A stretch of 64,000 nt of DNA from Siderastrea siderea (taxonomy: Eukaryota; Cnidaria; Anthozoa; Scleractinia; Rhizangiidae), in contig OZ034967.1 in assembly GCA_964030785.1 (NCBI GenBank), positions 55,056,265 to 55,120,264 of the forward strand. The letters run 5' to 3'. A model generated the notes under the pieces. The model was not told where the DNA came from, ran no database searches, and saw only the letters and a list, made by a program, of their open reading frames with translations. Each line of letters begins with the position of its first letter. Position 1 is the stretch's first letter. Of the stretch, positions 47,601 to 58,186 are shown piece by piece. The position numbers were made by a program, and so were the translations under genes.

Positions 47601-50600
47601 TTTAGGGAAAAAGTTTGGCAAAAAGCCCGAGAATCGTAAATTTTGTTTGAAGGAAGTATGAGTAGGTAGTGGGACAAGGTTTTCATTGGAATTTTCTGGT
47701 CAAAGTTACACGGTTTTTTGCGTTTTTCTCTGGCCTGTTTGACTGAATCACGCTTATTTGGGTATGGCTTGGAAGACCTCATCTCCCTGCACAAGTTAAT
47801 AATGTCAAAGTTGTCTAGGACGGTTAAAACTGATGATGTCACAAGTGGTACCAGAGACAACGTGGTTAAACAAGGGCGGTTACAGGCGATTCAGGGATCA
47901 ATCTGTTAAGTACAACAGCTAGTCAACCCTAACAGCACTGTAAAAAACGTTCAATATAAGTCACTGTAACACAAATTTGCTGATATTGTTCAATTACTTG
48001 CTAGTACTGTCCTGCAAGAATGTCAAAAATGTCACATCATACATGTATTGCAATACGTCACCAAATATACATACATATATTAGATAGAAAGATTCTATAG
48101 GTATAAAAGAGCAAGTACAGTGTACATGTAGTTTGGGGATAAAGTATAGCATAATAAGAATGGAAGTGGACTTCAGTTCATGAAAGTTAATTTTATGGCC
48201 AGGATCCAGGAACAAAACTTATCATTCTGAAGAGACAAGTTTCTTGGCCATTGTTTGGTCACCAAATTTTATATTTACTTGCTTTCATCATTTTTAAGGG
48301 ATTTTTTCCTTCACACTTCATTATAAGAAGGCAAGATTAAAGCAAGCTCCTGGCAAAATGAAGAATCTAAAATATATCAGCCTAAACTGTGTCCCCTTAA
48401 TATAAAATCATTTTGCAAACTTCAGTGATCCCTCCCACTGAGAAAGACATGATTGGTAGCATTTGTGCCTCTATTAAACAATGAACAAACTAAAGGTAGC
48501 TTTCCACTGTCGTGTAAATTTCATGTGAAACACACATCATTCTAAATGGTTCAGGGCCTGAAATAATGGCCACATGGTTGCTGGTCAACAAGACCAGCCA
48601 GATAAAATTTAGCTTGGCCATACCTCACATCTGTCCTGCCTAAACAACACCCACTCTTCCCACCCAATCACCATCACCAAGAAGTTAAAACTTTGACTGG
48701 TCGAAGCCCCGATCAGGGTGAACACTCTCCAATGACTGGCCATTATTTCAAGCCCTTGGGCATAACCTTCATAAATAAAATTTGACAATGTATGACTGCT
48801 TACATAAGCATAAAAAGTTGAACCCTATTAAGTTTACTCAAGCTGCTCAAACATCATCTCAAATGCTATTTGATATGCACAAGATTACATCTGTTTGTGC
48901 AAAAAATTCATGTGACAATGGAAATCGACCTCAAACAGTGCCGGTGTACCATCTTAAAACATTTTCGGCGGATCTTCCTAGGAAATCTTCGGTAACTTTG
49001 GAATATGATCCAAGGCTGCTGCCTAAGGAAAATTTTCGGGAGCCCTTCGGGCTCCCAAAATCAAAACTTAGGAGCCCAACTCACATTTCTAGGAGCCCAG
49101 AATTAGTAAATTATTTATTTACACCGCATCATAAAAGAAAACCCTAGCCCCAGACAATGCTGTCTCTGTCTCTCTCATTCTGTATCCTTGGCCAAATTGT
49201 TTTTGGACTACGAACATCTCTTTCTTGCTTCTGGTTTCATGAGCAGCATGTCACGTGTCTGTAGCTAACTGTGCAGCTAATTACAGGAAGTGTTATGCAA
49301 ACAAATGAAAGAAATAAATGACGAAATACATAATTACAATAAACAATACCAAACAGAAGTTGCAGACAAGAAAATGTCCAATTTAACTCAACACAGGTTT
49401 AATAAAATCGTAGGTTATGCAATTTAGTCGTCATTTATTAATAGTGTTCATGATGTTTGATCTTGAACCTTATTGACGGCTCTTAACAGTACTAACAGTG
49501 AGACTAACAGTAGAGTATTTCACAACTTAGTCTTCATGAAATTTGCTAACAATGTTACAATCTTATTCATGCTATTTGTATACATATATGTAGATAAAAC
49601 AACAATAGAACATCACTGCTTGCAATTAGCCTTAGTCTGGATGGTTGAAATATCTGCAATAGAAAGCTGCATTGGCTTCTGGATAATTATCAAATGTATC
49701 CAAGTAAAAGTTTCTGTTTTAGTTTAAACTATAAAAATTTGTATGGGTACAGAAGTCATACTGCCTCCTGAATGATTTCTAATCATTGTGACTTTACCTT
49801 TTTGTCATTTAAGTTGTTGGGGAGTGTTTTTAACTCTTTGACAGTGAAACTAGAGATAGGTCACACAGTGGCATGCTTACATTTTCAGTTTGACTTCGAT
49901 TTCCACACAACCATTTCACTTCGCGCCATACCTGACATCCAGACACAAAAGTTTATGTCTTTACACACCAACAAAACATACTAGTATTTTTATAAAGTTA
50001 ATTTTAGCGAGAAATTTCTGTATACAAACGATCAAATCACAAAAGCAAATTGCGCGGGAAATATCAAATTGAATTAATAATCTGTCACCCCGGTTTCATG
50101 ATCTTTGAACTGAAAATCGGTGACTTCATGGACCACAGGAGCAGTAGATCGTGTCTCTGGAAGTGGGACGGTTATTCTATAATCGAAATACTACACTAGT
50201 TTAAAAAACGTTGTTAAATATACGATCAAACGAAGTAACGCAAGTCGCATTACATCAGGAAGATTTGTTGTTTTGTAAGGGTTTCAAATTGCTATCGACA
50301 CTGGAAGCTTAGATATGTTTTCGTATGGAGAAACCGAGAAAAACAACTTTGTATATTTTACCTGTTCCTGTTGCAAGAACTCCATCAAAGCCATCGGGTT
50401 ATACTCCGTTAAAGCCAAGGAAACCTTCGGTGATTTTCGCAGAAATTAGCGCCTGAACGCGTGCAGCAAAGTAAAGATTACACCAAGTTCGTAAGGTTTC
50501 TTTATTTGAATATAACGAGATCACAAAATGATGAATGATTCAGGGCGAACTTGTACATGAAATCAAATATCAAGGACGTTGAGGCGATAGCACACAAGTC

Positions 50601-53286
50601 ATCTACCCGTTCTTCTCACAAAAAGAAACATATATATATCAAATAGACATAACAGTCTTCCTTGCTGCCAGCGCGTGATCACTTGCGAATGCCTGGGGCA
50701 ACAAAACCGCCCATGATTTTGATATTCCATATTTGGAAATCACATCTTGTACCCAGTCTCCAACTGCCAACAGGAGACAAACGATGGCTTCGCAAACCTT
50801 CGCTGTTTTAACACTTTTGTTACGGGTTTTTGAAGAATTCTACCATGTATGGCTTGGCGCCAAATACATAAATAGTTCCATTGATTGAAGCTCAGCTAAT
50901 AGAACCAAATATTTATCGGGACGTAGGGACCATTGTCCCAAGATAATCTCAGGTTTATAGGAGCCCGTGCGGGCTCCTTGTACAGAAATTTGGTCGCCCG
51001 CATGTACAACTTAGGCGCCCCTGGCGACCGGGCGCCCGTTAGGCAGCAGCATTGTGATCTATACTAATTTCAACACTACTGGAAATCACTAGAGAAAAAA
51101 GTGTTGATTTTTACTTCCTGCTGTTTCTCAGCCTGACTTACCCTTCATCTCTTCCCTGTTCTTTTCTGAGGCAGCACTGTCCACTCGTAAGGCTCTTCCA
51201 TTCAACTCGTATCCATTTAAATTTCTCATAGCACTCAGGGCTGTTTCCTGGTCTTTGTACTCACAGAAGCCATATCCTTTTGGCTTTCCTGTCTCACGAT
51301 CAAAGACCAGCCTGTAGAAGAGTTATAAATGAAATTCATTTTTTAAATTAAATTTAATTTTTGTATCACTTTTTCACCCTTAGAAAAACCAAACATCACT
51401 TTCAAAATCACATTTCTGCAAGTTTGTCTCTTGATCTTACAGCCCATTTCACTACTCTGAGCACACTTCACTTATTTCATTTCATGTGTTAATTTCCATG
51501 ATTGTCATATGACCTTGGGTGACTCATGAAAGGCGAATTCCAGCTCATGAATCAAAACTTTTCTGTCATGATTTGCCCATGGTCACCAAAAAAATGACTG
51601 AAATTTATGCACAAAAGGAGTCTACGGAGGAAATACCAATTTTCCTCCTTATAAAGAACTGGAAGATCTGCAATTTTCCTGCACCATTATGTGATTAAGG
51701 GTGAATCATAGCTAGCAACTCATGCTTGAAAATGCTGGGTCTGCATACAGCAGTGATCGGCTCTAAAAGGGCATGTAGCTTATAAATTGAAGTGTCTCCT
51801 GCCAATAGTTTAGCCCATTTTTTCACTATAATAATTAATAAAGAATAATTTCTAGGAGCCAAAGCAAAAAATTTAGAATGCCAGACTATGAAATGTTAAA
51901 TACCTTAGCCAAAATTAAGGTTTTGATGTCAATTCCTTGAAAACCCTAGGCTACTGGGTCTATACAAATTTGCTGCACTTTCAATACCAAGAAAACATCA
52001 AATTTCAAGACTGAACCAATGGTTGTGTTTTAACTGTCATCAATTATCATGGAAGTCTTTTAATTAGTGGTTTCCTTAATAGGTCACATTCCTTGACTGA
52101 TGTCAATCCACTTTTTTAGCCTCACAGATTTCAATCCACTCTATCAGTTTCTATTTTCCGCATCATTATTACGATTGAATGCAGCGCAAATGTAATAATT
52201 GTAATTATTGTTAGTGAGCTTTTGAATTTCAGAAGTTATGTAAGACAAGTTTAGTAAGGATCTTGGTATCCTTCTAGATCCTCCACGAACCTGTCATTTT
52301 TGCAAGAAAGGTGTTTTTTCTTTCTTGGCATAAAACCATGCATCACATAATATGGTTAAATCCTTTGTGTATGGATCGCATCCTGAAACTATCAAAACTT
52401 CCCGATGTGATGTTCACTCTCCCCAGAGAAAAGACAGAGTAGTAGTCTTTTACTCTTGAAACTTGAAGGAAGGTCATTGAAATTATCACTGAAGTAATAA
52501 CCTGTAAAAATACCATAAAAGACACTTACCTAAAGCTGACAACTGGTCCAACTTCAGAGAAGATCTCTTTGAGCTGTTCCTCTGATGCTTCATATGGAAT
52601 ATTTCCAACTATAGGCATAAAAACATACATGTACCGCTCATGTCATTGGCTGATTGGTTGATCCCAGGCTGGCCACAGGGATTACAAAGTCAAGCAATCT
52701 TGCAAAATTTTCCCAGCCTGGGTAGAGGAAACTTTTGAGAAAAAAGTTCCCTGGGTCATGTTTCACTCAACAGAAAAATCCCTCTGTTATTCACCTCAAA
52801 GAAGGGGATCTTGAGCTCCAGAGATACAAAACTGAGGGTTACAAAAAGGAGCTAATCAGTAACAAAAGCATAGCCTTGACTGAATCGGCTTCAAGTGAAA
52901 ATAATGTTGCACTACACAGGAACGGTTATATATGCAACTAGGAAATCTTTGATGCCATAGAACCATTAATTTCCTACAAAGAAATGCCCTAGTAAGGAAA
53001 TGAGGACCACAATTCAAATCCTTTTTTTCAATTTTTACTCAATTCAAATAGTTTTATTCATTCACATGGTTTTTAAAGCACCAGCGCGCAAGTCAACCAT
53101 CATGTGGCCGAGTTCGGTAAAATAGTACAGAGTTTTCACCTAATTGTTCAAGGTATCAATGGAAATATGAGCTCTAAGGTGTAACCTACCGAAAACAGAG
53201 CGCAGGGACCGATCTGAGCCGCCACCACTTTGCTGCTTCCCTTGATTTTGTGCTTCATGAGGCAAACCAGCCAGAGCCGCCGCCAT
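22066..53286 (-). CDS. CSTF2: CSTF2, cleavage stimulation factor subunit 2 (CstF-64)
   Basis: Eleven minus-strand exons join in frame to 639 codons: 53286-53190, 52608-52530, 51311-51142, 41240-41104, 40254-40135, 39876-39498, 26659-26243, 25846-25736, 25018-24797, 24023-23956, 22185-22066; introns are GT-AG. CstF-64 binds the GU-rich element downstream of poly(A) sites in nuclear pre-mRNA. Domains in order: an RRM (residues ~27-110; [19 protein letters not shown]), the hinge that binds CstF-77/symplekin ([31 protein letters not shown]), a long Gly/Pro/Arg region of MRGPPD-type repeats in exons 6-9, and the C-terminal helical domain ([26 protein letters not shown]). The start at 53286 has a good context (CAAGATGG); an in-frame upstream ATG at 53481 exists, but homologues start near RSLRSVF. 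The human MEARA repeats are replaced by MRGPPD repeats. Confidence 0.95.
22285..22305. repeat. Poly-C tract
   Basis: Twenty-one consecutive C in the last CSTF2 intron, about 100 bp upstream of the final exon in transcript direction. On the transcribed strand this is a poly-G run, able to form a quadruplex in the pre-mRNA. Confidence 0.95.
22528..22570 (+). pseudogene. tRNA-like 5' fragment, probably SINE debris
   Basis: GGCTCCATAGCTCAGTTGGT resembles a tRNA acceptor strand, D-arm and box A. The anticodon loop, T-arm and box B are missing, and the sequence ends in an AT-rich stretch. Best read as a truncated tRNA-derived repeat in the last CSTF2 intron. Confidence 0.55.
22702..22905. mobile_element. 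TTAA-flanked ~206-bp MITE, copy 3
   Basis: Same family as 19530-19735, with flanks GTAA (decayed) and TTAA, inside the last CSTF2 intron. Confidence 0.8.
23603..23674. repeat. (GT)n microsatellite with adjacent poly-G
   Basis: A long GT run followed by a G13 run, in the last CSTF2 intron. The histidine/threonine open frame over it is an artefact. Confidence 0.95.
24545..24775. repeat. Dispersed GGAGCCC-rich repeat, copy 2
   Basis: The same degenerate phrase pattern as 7690-7940; it ends about 20 bp before the donor border of CSTF2 exon 9. Confidence 0.6.
25195..25396 (-). mobile_element. Probable tRNA-derived SINE
   Basis: On the minus strand it begins with a box A-like head (TGGTGTAGTGGTTAGCAC, ATTGGACTTTAAATTC) and ends with a body containing GGGGGAGTAAAAATACTC. 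A box B is not clear. The head-body order fits a SINE. It lies in the intron between CSTF2 exons 8 and 9. Confidence 0.5.
26829..26982. mobile_element. Tc1/mariner-type MITE, copy 1
   Basis: The ends CAACCGGTGACAAAAATGTT and an inverted AATTATTGACAAAGGTTG are flanked by TA on both sides. GGGACACCTT and its inverse repeat inside. It is noncoding. TA target and end sequence fit Tc1/mariner. Confidence 0.75.
27122..28843. mobile_element. hAT-like non-autonomous element
   Basis: The ends are CTGTGTTCTCCAGA and TCTGGAGAACACTG, one mismatch apart when inverted. ATCAATC lies outside each end, and the intact copy at 26829 shows the empty site. hAT elements typically have CAGTG-like ends and 8-bp duplications; only 7 bp match here. 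No transposase is visible. Most of the interior is a degenerate minisatellite. Confidence 0.78.
27340..28340. repeat. Degenerate minisatellite of CTTCTAAACGTTTCTCCGTACG-type units
   Basis: About 1 kb of recurring phrases (TTCTAAACGTTTCTCCG, TACGTTAGTTCGTTTGTACG, GTCTTGTCTT) at an average spacing of roughly 50-60 bp, with strong divergence between units. Open frames here mirror the repeat and are not genes. Confidence 0.8.
29708..30397 (+). pseudogene. RecQ-type helicase-like fragment
   Basis: The first frame (29708-29995) has the N-terminal signature of superfamily 2 helicases: [20 protein letters not shown] followed by a Walker A-like LPTSHGKS (usual form GYGKS or TGSGKS). It stops soon after, where the DEVH/DEAH motif would be expected further on. 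A second frame (30026-30397) is unrecognised and may be its degraded continuation. Cut short and isolated between the element's left end and the DIRS copy, it is probably captured host or element DNA. Confidence 0.45.
31166..32239 (+). CDS. DIRS ORF1, gag-like protein
   Basis: 357 codons from an ATG at 31166; a second in-frame ATG at 31238 ([12 protein letters not shown]) may be the true start. It is acidic and helix-rich in the first half and ends in an Arg/Gly-rich tail ([23 protein letters not shown]) suited to binding nucleic acid. No zinc knuckle is present. Its position before the RT frame identifies it as the structural ORF of a DIRS element; the exact role in this class is poorly defined. 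Confidence 0.7.
   Translation: MVDVSAILIFRESFLTSLRSVLQAMGDEAKDKPGHSALPGTADLKAMFSELLNDAKKDILAQVKESIDQAYMDFDSVEVEAEDPQSGAGANPEDSQDAAVAGKIEEFIQPKNLDEDKGNNDSFKSLAEEFSVIERTSPAINANLAEIVKSLINEKLSKEKLSEVQAKYLRPENCTDLVAPKINKQIWQQLRQETRNSDSAFQKTQSQLISGLYAILQLCNDSSGEQKNILTHAAVLLLSANRDLNLKRRDLIRPDLNKQYASLCNPSTTISTFLFGDDLNKEVEELTKSNKLSNKVTPKQRLEPYKVPGGRSMRGRGRFTHNSGRGRDSKSTSSFLVRGRGQARPHQHPKPSSTKTQ
32270..34330 (+). CDS. DIRS reverse transcriptase-RNase H
   Basis: 686 codons without a stop. Reverse-transcriptase blocks in order: [48 protein letters not shown], then the catalytic YIDD in [10 protein letters not shown] (about residue 214). RNase H follows with the acidic residues in [39 protein letters not shown] and [11 protein letters not shown]. 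It copies element RNA into cDNA. The 3' 380 bp overlap the recombinase frame in another phase, as is usual for DIRS. Start codon uncertain; translation may continue from ORF1 by a non-standard route. Confidence 0.85.
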   Translation: MPLLLQIRHPLRRGGLQDFLYMWEKITSDPFILDAVTHCHIEFNFVPEPHFSATRPHSSFTEIEQAIIDNEIEKFLQKGIIRHSSFEDGQVISPIFTRPKKDGSHRVIFNLKRLNESVSYHHFKMDTLETAIKLIRPSCYMTSIDLKDAYYSIPVALEHQKFLKFIWRDQLYAFSCLPMGLSSSPRIFTKVMKPVFAYLRSQFGHTCLGYIDDSFYLEDSYTECELATLRAVQLIISLGFKVHPEKSVIIPTQTLEFLGFVLISIRMIVTLTSKKVDKILQLCEKFSHPNKQFSIRDVASFLGTLVSSFPGVQFGPLHYRQIEVDKERNLKLNQGNFDALMSLSSDSLGEVCWWFSNIQSASKKIHQPSPDVVIYTDASKTGWGAQIEQGINTCGIWSKSESTRHINYLELLAVDLALSSLFDNRSDIHIRVMSDNTTAVSYINAMGGCKSLECNALTQKVWNWAIVRNIWLSAAHIPGSSNVDADQLSRDLKLDLEWMLSGRVFKRIVTLFGQPDIDLFASRLNAQVETYVSWKPHPMAKFVDAFTVDWSQFFFYAFPPFCLISRCVQKIIQDRATGILIIPKWTTQPYFTVVLGLLIDTPRVLRASAQNLVHPTLAGPHPLHHRLELLVCKLSGSPCKNQSFRQTLSRLSCIPGEIAHTNNTKCISTSGYNFVVKDHMIPCVPL
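33952..35139 (+). CDS. DIRS tyrosine recombinase
   Basis: 395 codons. The C-terminal half shows the tyrosine-recombinase catalytic set: the first arginine in [14 protein letters not shown], the H-x-x-R box in [12 protein letters not shown], tryptophan in AGWTEES and the nucleophile tyrosine in FRKFYNKP. The N-terminal half ([20 protein letters not shown] region to AVSNIDMN) resembles the core-binding domain. It would integrate the circular cDNA without target duplication. The first ~75 residues overlap the RT frame and may not belong to the folded protein. Confidence 0.85.
   Translation: MSYFQMCAENHSRPGNRNSNNPEVDNSALLYSCAGPSDRHTTGSEGFCSESGSSNSGRSSSTPSPTGVAGMQIIRQSLQKSEFSPDIVEIIMHSWRDSTHKQYKVYINKWLQFCSEGSHDPLCPAVRPVLLFLHSLFEKGLSYSALNTARSAVSNIDMNSDGDPDHTPVGKHFLVCRYLKGVFNKLKPVPKYNNIWSVDTVLDYLSLYWPLDQITLKELTLKLVMLIVLTTGQRCQTLTFLDMSERYMQRNGECFNFALTDHLKQDRPGKVFGNVRLFKYPVKELCVYETLNYYLKATENLRNSTRLLVSYIKPYRAVTSSTVGRWIKTMLGQAGINTEQFSAHSTRCASTSKAIASVSTDVILATAGWTEESTFRKFYNKPVAVTNQMSLSVLE
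35296..35580. repeat. 285-bp palindrome at the DIRS right end
   Basis: Arms of about 88 bp (from 35296 and back from 35580) are near-perfect inverted copies and contain AATTCTGCCAAATCATTCGG, a variant of the DIRS terminus. The spacer includes GACCTGCGGCAGTGCGTGCG, which also matches, inverted, the DNA just inside the left terminus (30789-30812). Confidence 0.8.
35655..37957 (-). pseudogene. LINE reverse transcriptase, frameshifted
   Basis: The upstream frame (37938-36901) has [19 protein letters not shown], a [13 protein letters not shown] block, [31 protein letters not shown] and the catalytic YADD in [12 protein letters not shown] frameshift near 36905 separates it from the downstream frame (36863-35655), which holds the C-terminal region with the [19 protein letters not shown] zinc-knuckle-like motif. 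The polymerase would prime on nicked target DNA. The frameshift and missing N-terminus make it non-functional. Confidence 0.82.
37953..39110 (+). pseudogene. LINE apurinic-type endonuclease, truncated
   Basis: The frame reads [65 protein letters not shown] and DSDHSPI, the catalytic blocks of an APE-type LINE endonuclease. The N-terminal glutamate/asparagine region is lost at the inversion junction. About 200 codons of linker follow before the sequence ends next to the composite's right inverted end. Confidence 0.82.
41666..41712 (-). ncRNA. Hammerhead ribozyme motif of Penelope-like element
   Basis: On the minus strand the order is TTGACT, CTGATGA, a GAC/GTC hairpin, GAA, ACGTC, AGTCAA. TTGACT pairs perfectly with AGTCAA to form stem I, and cleavage is expected between GTC and AGTC. 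One extra T precedes stem II. The core is complete. Stem III is only about 2 bp, so activity may need a dimer, as proposed for ribozymes of these elements. Confidence 0.75.
41930..42080 (-). pseudogene. Penelope-like element nuclease C-terminal piece
   Basis: The minus-strand frame contains [17 protein letters not shown] and [15 protein letters not shown], which resemble the C-terminal block of GIY-YIG nucleases of Penelope-like elements. The rest of the nuclease is missing because the inversion junction lies near 42080. Confidence 0.5.
42079..42996 (+). pseudogene. Penelope-like reverse transcriptase, decayed
   Basis: Visible blocks are [58 protein letters not shown] and [11 protein letters not shown], in family order; the YADDT block is beyond the gypsy insertion at 47411-47497 ([15 protein letters not shown]). 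In-frame stops at 42247 and 42280, one after NIPM, and a frameshift near 42805 disable it. At least one stop looks like a CGA to TGA change, fitting CpG decay. Confidence 0.8.
43190..44974 (+). pseudogene. Gypsy gag-protease-RT frame, ends in a frameshift
   Basis: A gag region ([21 protein letters not shown]) is followed by a zinc knuckle [14 protein letters not shown], a protease with [13 protein letters not shown], and RT blocks [49 protein letters not shown] and a catalytic QDD in [11 protein letters not shown]. After [10 protein letters not shown] the reading switches phase because of a small indel near 44930, ending prematurely at 44974. Gag and polymerase are in one frame without a programmed shift. 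Confidence 0.88.
44971..45978 (+). pseudogene. Gypsy RT end and RNase H frame
   Basis: This continues the polymerase in a new phase: [17 protein letters not shown], the RT thumb ([17 protein letters not shown]) and RNase H with [27 protein letters not shown] and LLTDHKPL. It ends at a second lesion near 45955, where a short stretch before the integrase zinc-binding domain is missing. Confidence 0.85.
45945..47105 (+). pseudogene. Gypsy integrase frame
   Basis: The zinc-binding domain is partial ([20 protein letters not shown], then CEFCQ). The catalytic core has [22 protein letters not shown] and [11 protein letters not shown], supplying the D, D and E residues. A basic C-terminal region follows ([21 protein letters not shown]) with no chromodomain recognised. 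The frame is separated from the polymerase by a deletion with frameshift. Confidence 0.85.
48552..48758. mobile_element. Possible short inverted-repeat element
   Basis: CTGAAATAATGGCCA near the left end and TGGCCATTATTTCA near the right are inverted copies. No clear target duplication is seen. Confidence 0.45.
49014..51047. mobile_element. Candidate ~2-kb inverted-repeat element
   Basis: GCTGCTGCCTAA at the left and TTAGGCAGCAGC at the right are exact inverses, each followed inward by GGAGCCC/GGGCTCC-rich stretches. No target duplication and no transposase are seen, so this is tentative. It lies between CSTF2 exons 3 and 4. Confidence 0.45.
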
Positions 53287-56398
<3,112 letters not shown>

Positions 56399-57254
56399 AC
56401 TAAGCTTGGATTAATGAACTTTGCTCAAAACTGCATTTAAAACTAAAACAGGAACTGAGCATTTGCAGAAAAATTGTCTAATTTTCATTGCTAAGTTTTT
56501 TTCGTTATCGTTTTTGTTTTGGCTTTAGTGAGCCACATGTTGTAACAGATTGCTAAGTAGCTTCATTAAAGTTTTGGTTTCAAGTGATGATGCAGTGTCA
56601 ATATTGTGTCGCTTCAAGAAGTTCGGTATAGGATTTCCATTTGAGCATCTTGAAAGCAACAAGAAATTGTTAGTGAAGTATTGACTTCTACTGGTCCTCC
56701 AGATTTCTAGAGCAGAGAGACATTTCATTGGCTGAAGCATCATAAAAGGGCTTGTGGCAAAAACGTTGTGGGGAAGGGAGTGCAGGTAGACCTGGGGTAT
56801 TCAATTGATCTTTTTTTCCCAACTCGTGTATTTGAATATTAGCTTAAATTGATTTGACCAACACTTTTGGCTTCAGGGTGGGCATTTGAAAATAAATCCA
56901 CTTATATTCTGGATAAATGAAATCAATCAAAGCTCTGACATGGGCTGAAAAGTTGCTTTTTCAAATTTTGCAATGGTAGGGCTAAGTTCACCAGAACAAC
57001 TCACTTGGGTTTATTTTGAAGTGAAAACAGTCCAGGGGTATCTGAGGAGTCATCAAAGGCCAATATATGACAATTGGTCTCCATATGTTGACACATGGTC
57101 AAGCTCGTAAACTGCCCATTGCAATAGGTCGCACCCAAGGATTCCTGCCACCAAGTCATGACCACCTTGCCCAGCATAATAGACCGCACCATTGGGTATT
57201 ACTTCTCAGCAGCTATCATTTGAATGGCCACACTTGCAAAATTTCATCCACTAA
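56399..57254. other. Polyubiquitin 3' region and intergenic DNA
   Basis: A possible polyadenylation signal ATTAAA lies at 56565-56570, about 170 bp past the stop. No further gene is supported. Confidence 0.5.
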
Positions 57255-57554
57255 GGCCATGTTTATATGAGTTATTTCATCCTGGGATGACTTTTATTTC
57301 ATTCTTGGGCGACTTACATCTCGGGTGTCTGGTCATTTACCTGTGAGTGTTGACATGATTTGGAGCAAAAATGTGTTCACCCAGGGATGATTTCATCCCG
57401 GTGCTGAAAACCAGGATGAAATCACCCCGGGGCGAACCCATTTTTGCTCCTAATTATGTAAACACACAAGTAAATGACCAGACACCAAGATGAAAGTCAC
57501 CCCAGGATGAGATAAAAGTCATCCCGGGATGAAACAACCTATGTAAACAGGGCC
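57255..57554. mobile_element. 300-bp PIF/Harbinger-type MITE
   Basis: The ends GGCCATGTTTATATGAGTTA and an inverted TATGTAAACAGGGCC are flanked by TAA on both sides (57252-57254, 57555-57557). The inner halves also pair (CATCCCGGGATGA-like phrases). Three-base TAA duplications with GG-starting ends fit PIF/Harbinger. Confidence 0.8.
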
Positions 57555-57574
57555 TAAGTCAGAGCCACTTGTAC

Positions 57575-57690
57575 AGCACAAACTATCACAGGAAAGTACT
57601 GCTCAATAGCCTTCTTATGAATGGTCAAACTTTAGGATTTCATTCACAGACTGAAAAATTAGAACCACCTTGTACAGCATAATAAGCACA
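57575..57690. repeat. Dispersed GGAAAGTACTGCTCAA repeat
   Basis: The phrases ACAGGAAAGTACTGCTCAA, TTTAGGATTTCAT and AGTTAGAACCA recur at about 61412-61540 with partial copies to 61620, in the same orientation. Confidence 0.6.
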
Positions 57691-57856
57691 ACAGTGAAAG
57701 AACTACACCTTCATATCATTGAGAAACTTGTGGATTTTTATCCATAAACTCAATAGTATGGCCATGTTACATAGCTTGACGTTTCACCCTGCAAGTAATA
57801 GGGTTTAACAGATCTAAGATTAATATTGCCACAGCTTGTCAGGCGAGATGGCCAGC

Positions 57857-58045
57857 CAGGATCCTAAAGGGGGGTTCTTTGGAGCCCTCAAATTTTTGCT
57901 GCGAACCCCTGAGCACAAAGCCTTTCTCCACATGGAACCTGGACAAAAATGCTGTTTCTGGCTAAACGGAGCCCTGGAGTGAAGCGATGGAGCCCTTCAT
58001 CCCTAATTTTTCCTGTCTTGTAGCCCTAAGCCTCCTTCGGACCCC
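57857..58045. repeat. Dispersed GGAGCCC-rich repeat, copy 3
   Basis: The same degenerate pattern as at 7690 and 24545. Confidence 0.6.
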
Positions 58046-58122
58046 GTCTAATTAACAATTATTTCAGGAGAATGCAATGGCTGTGAGTTGATAAATGACC
58101 AATAAGGTTCATTACACCCAGC

Positions 58123-58186
58123 CTAGTCCCTAGGTGTTCTCTCTTATCCCGTTGTCTGCGTGAAGCCGAGAACCACTAGGGACTAG
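58123..58186. mobile_element. Tiny hairpin element
   Basis: CTAGTCCCTAGGTGTTCTC and GAGAACCACTAGGGACTAG form a near-perfect hairpin of 64 bp in total. Confidence 0.6.

Noticed and set aside
48782..49147. 121-codon plus-strand frame
   Set aside because: It runs from ordinary AT-rich DNA into the left end of the candidate 49014 element; no domain and no splice support.
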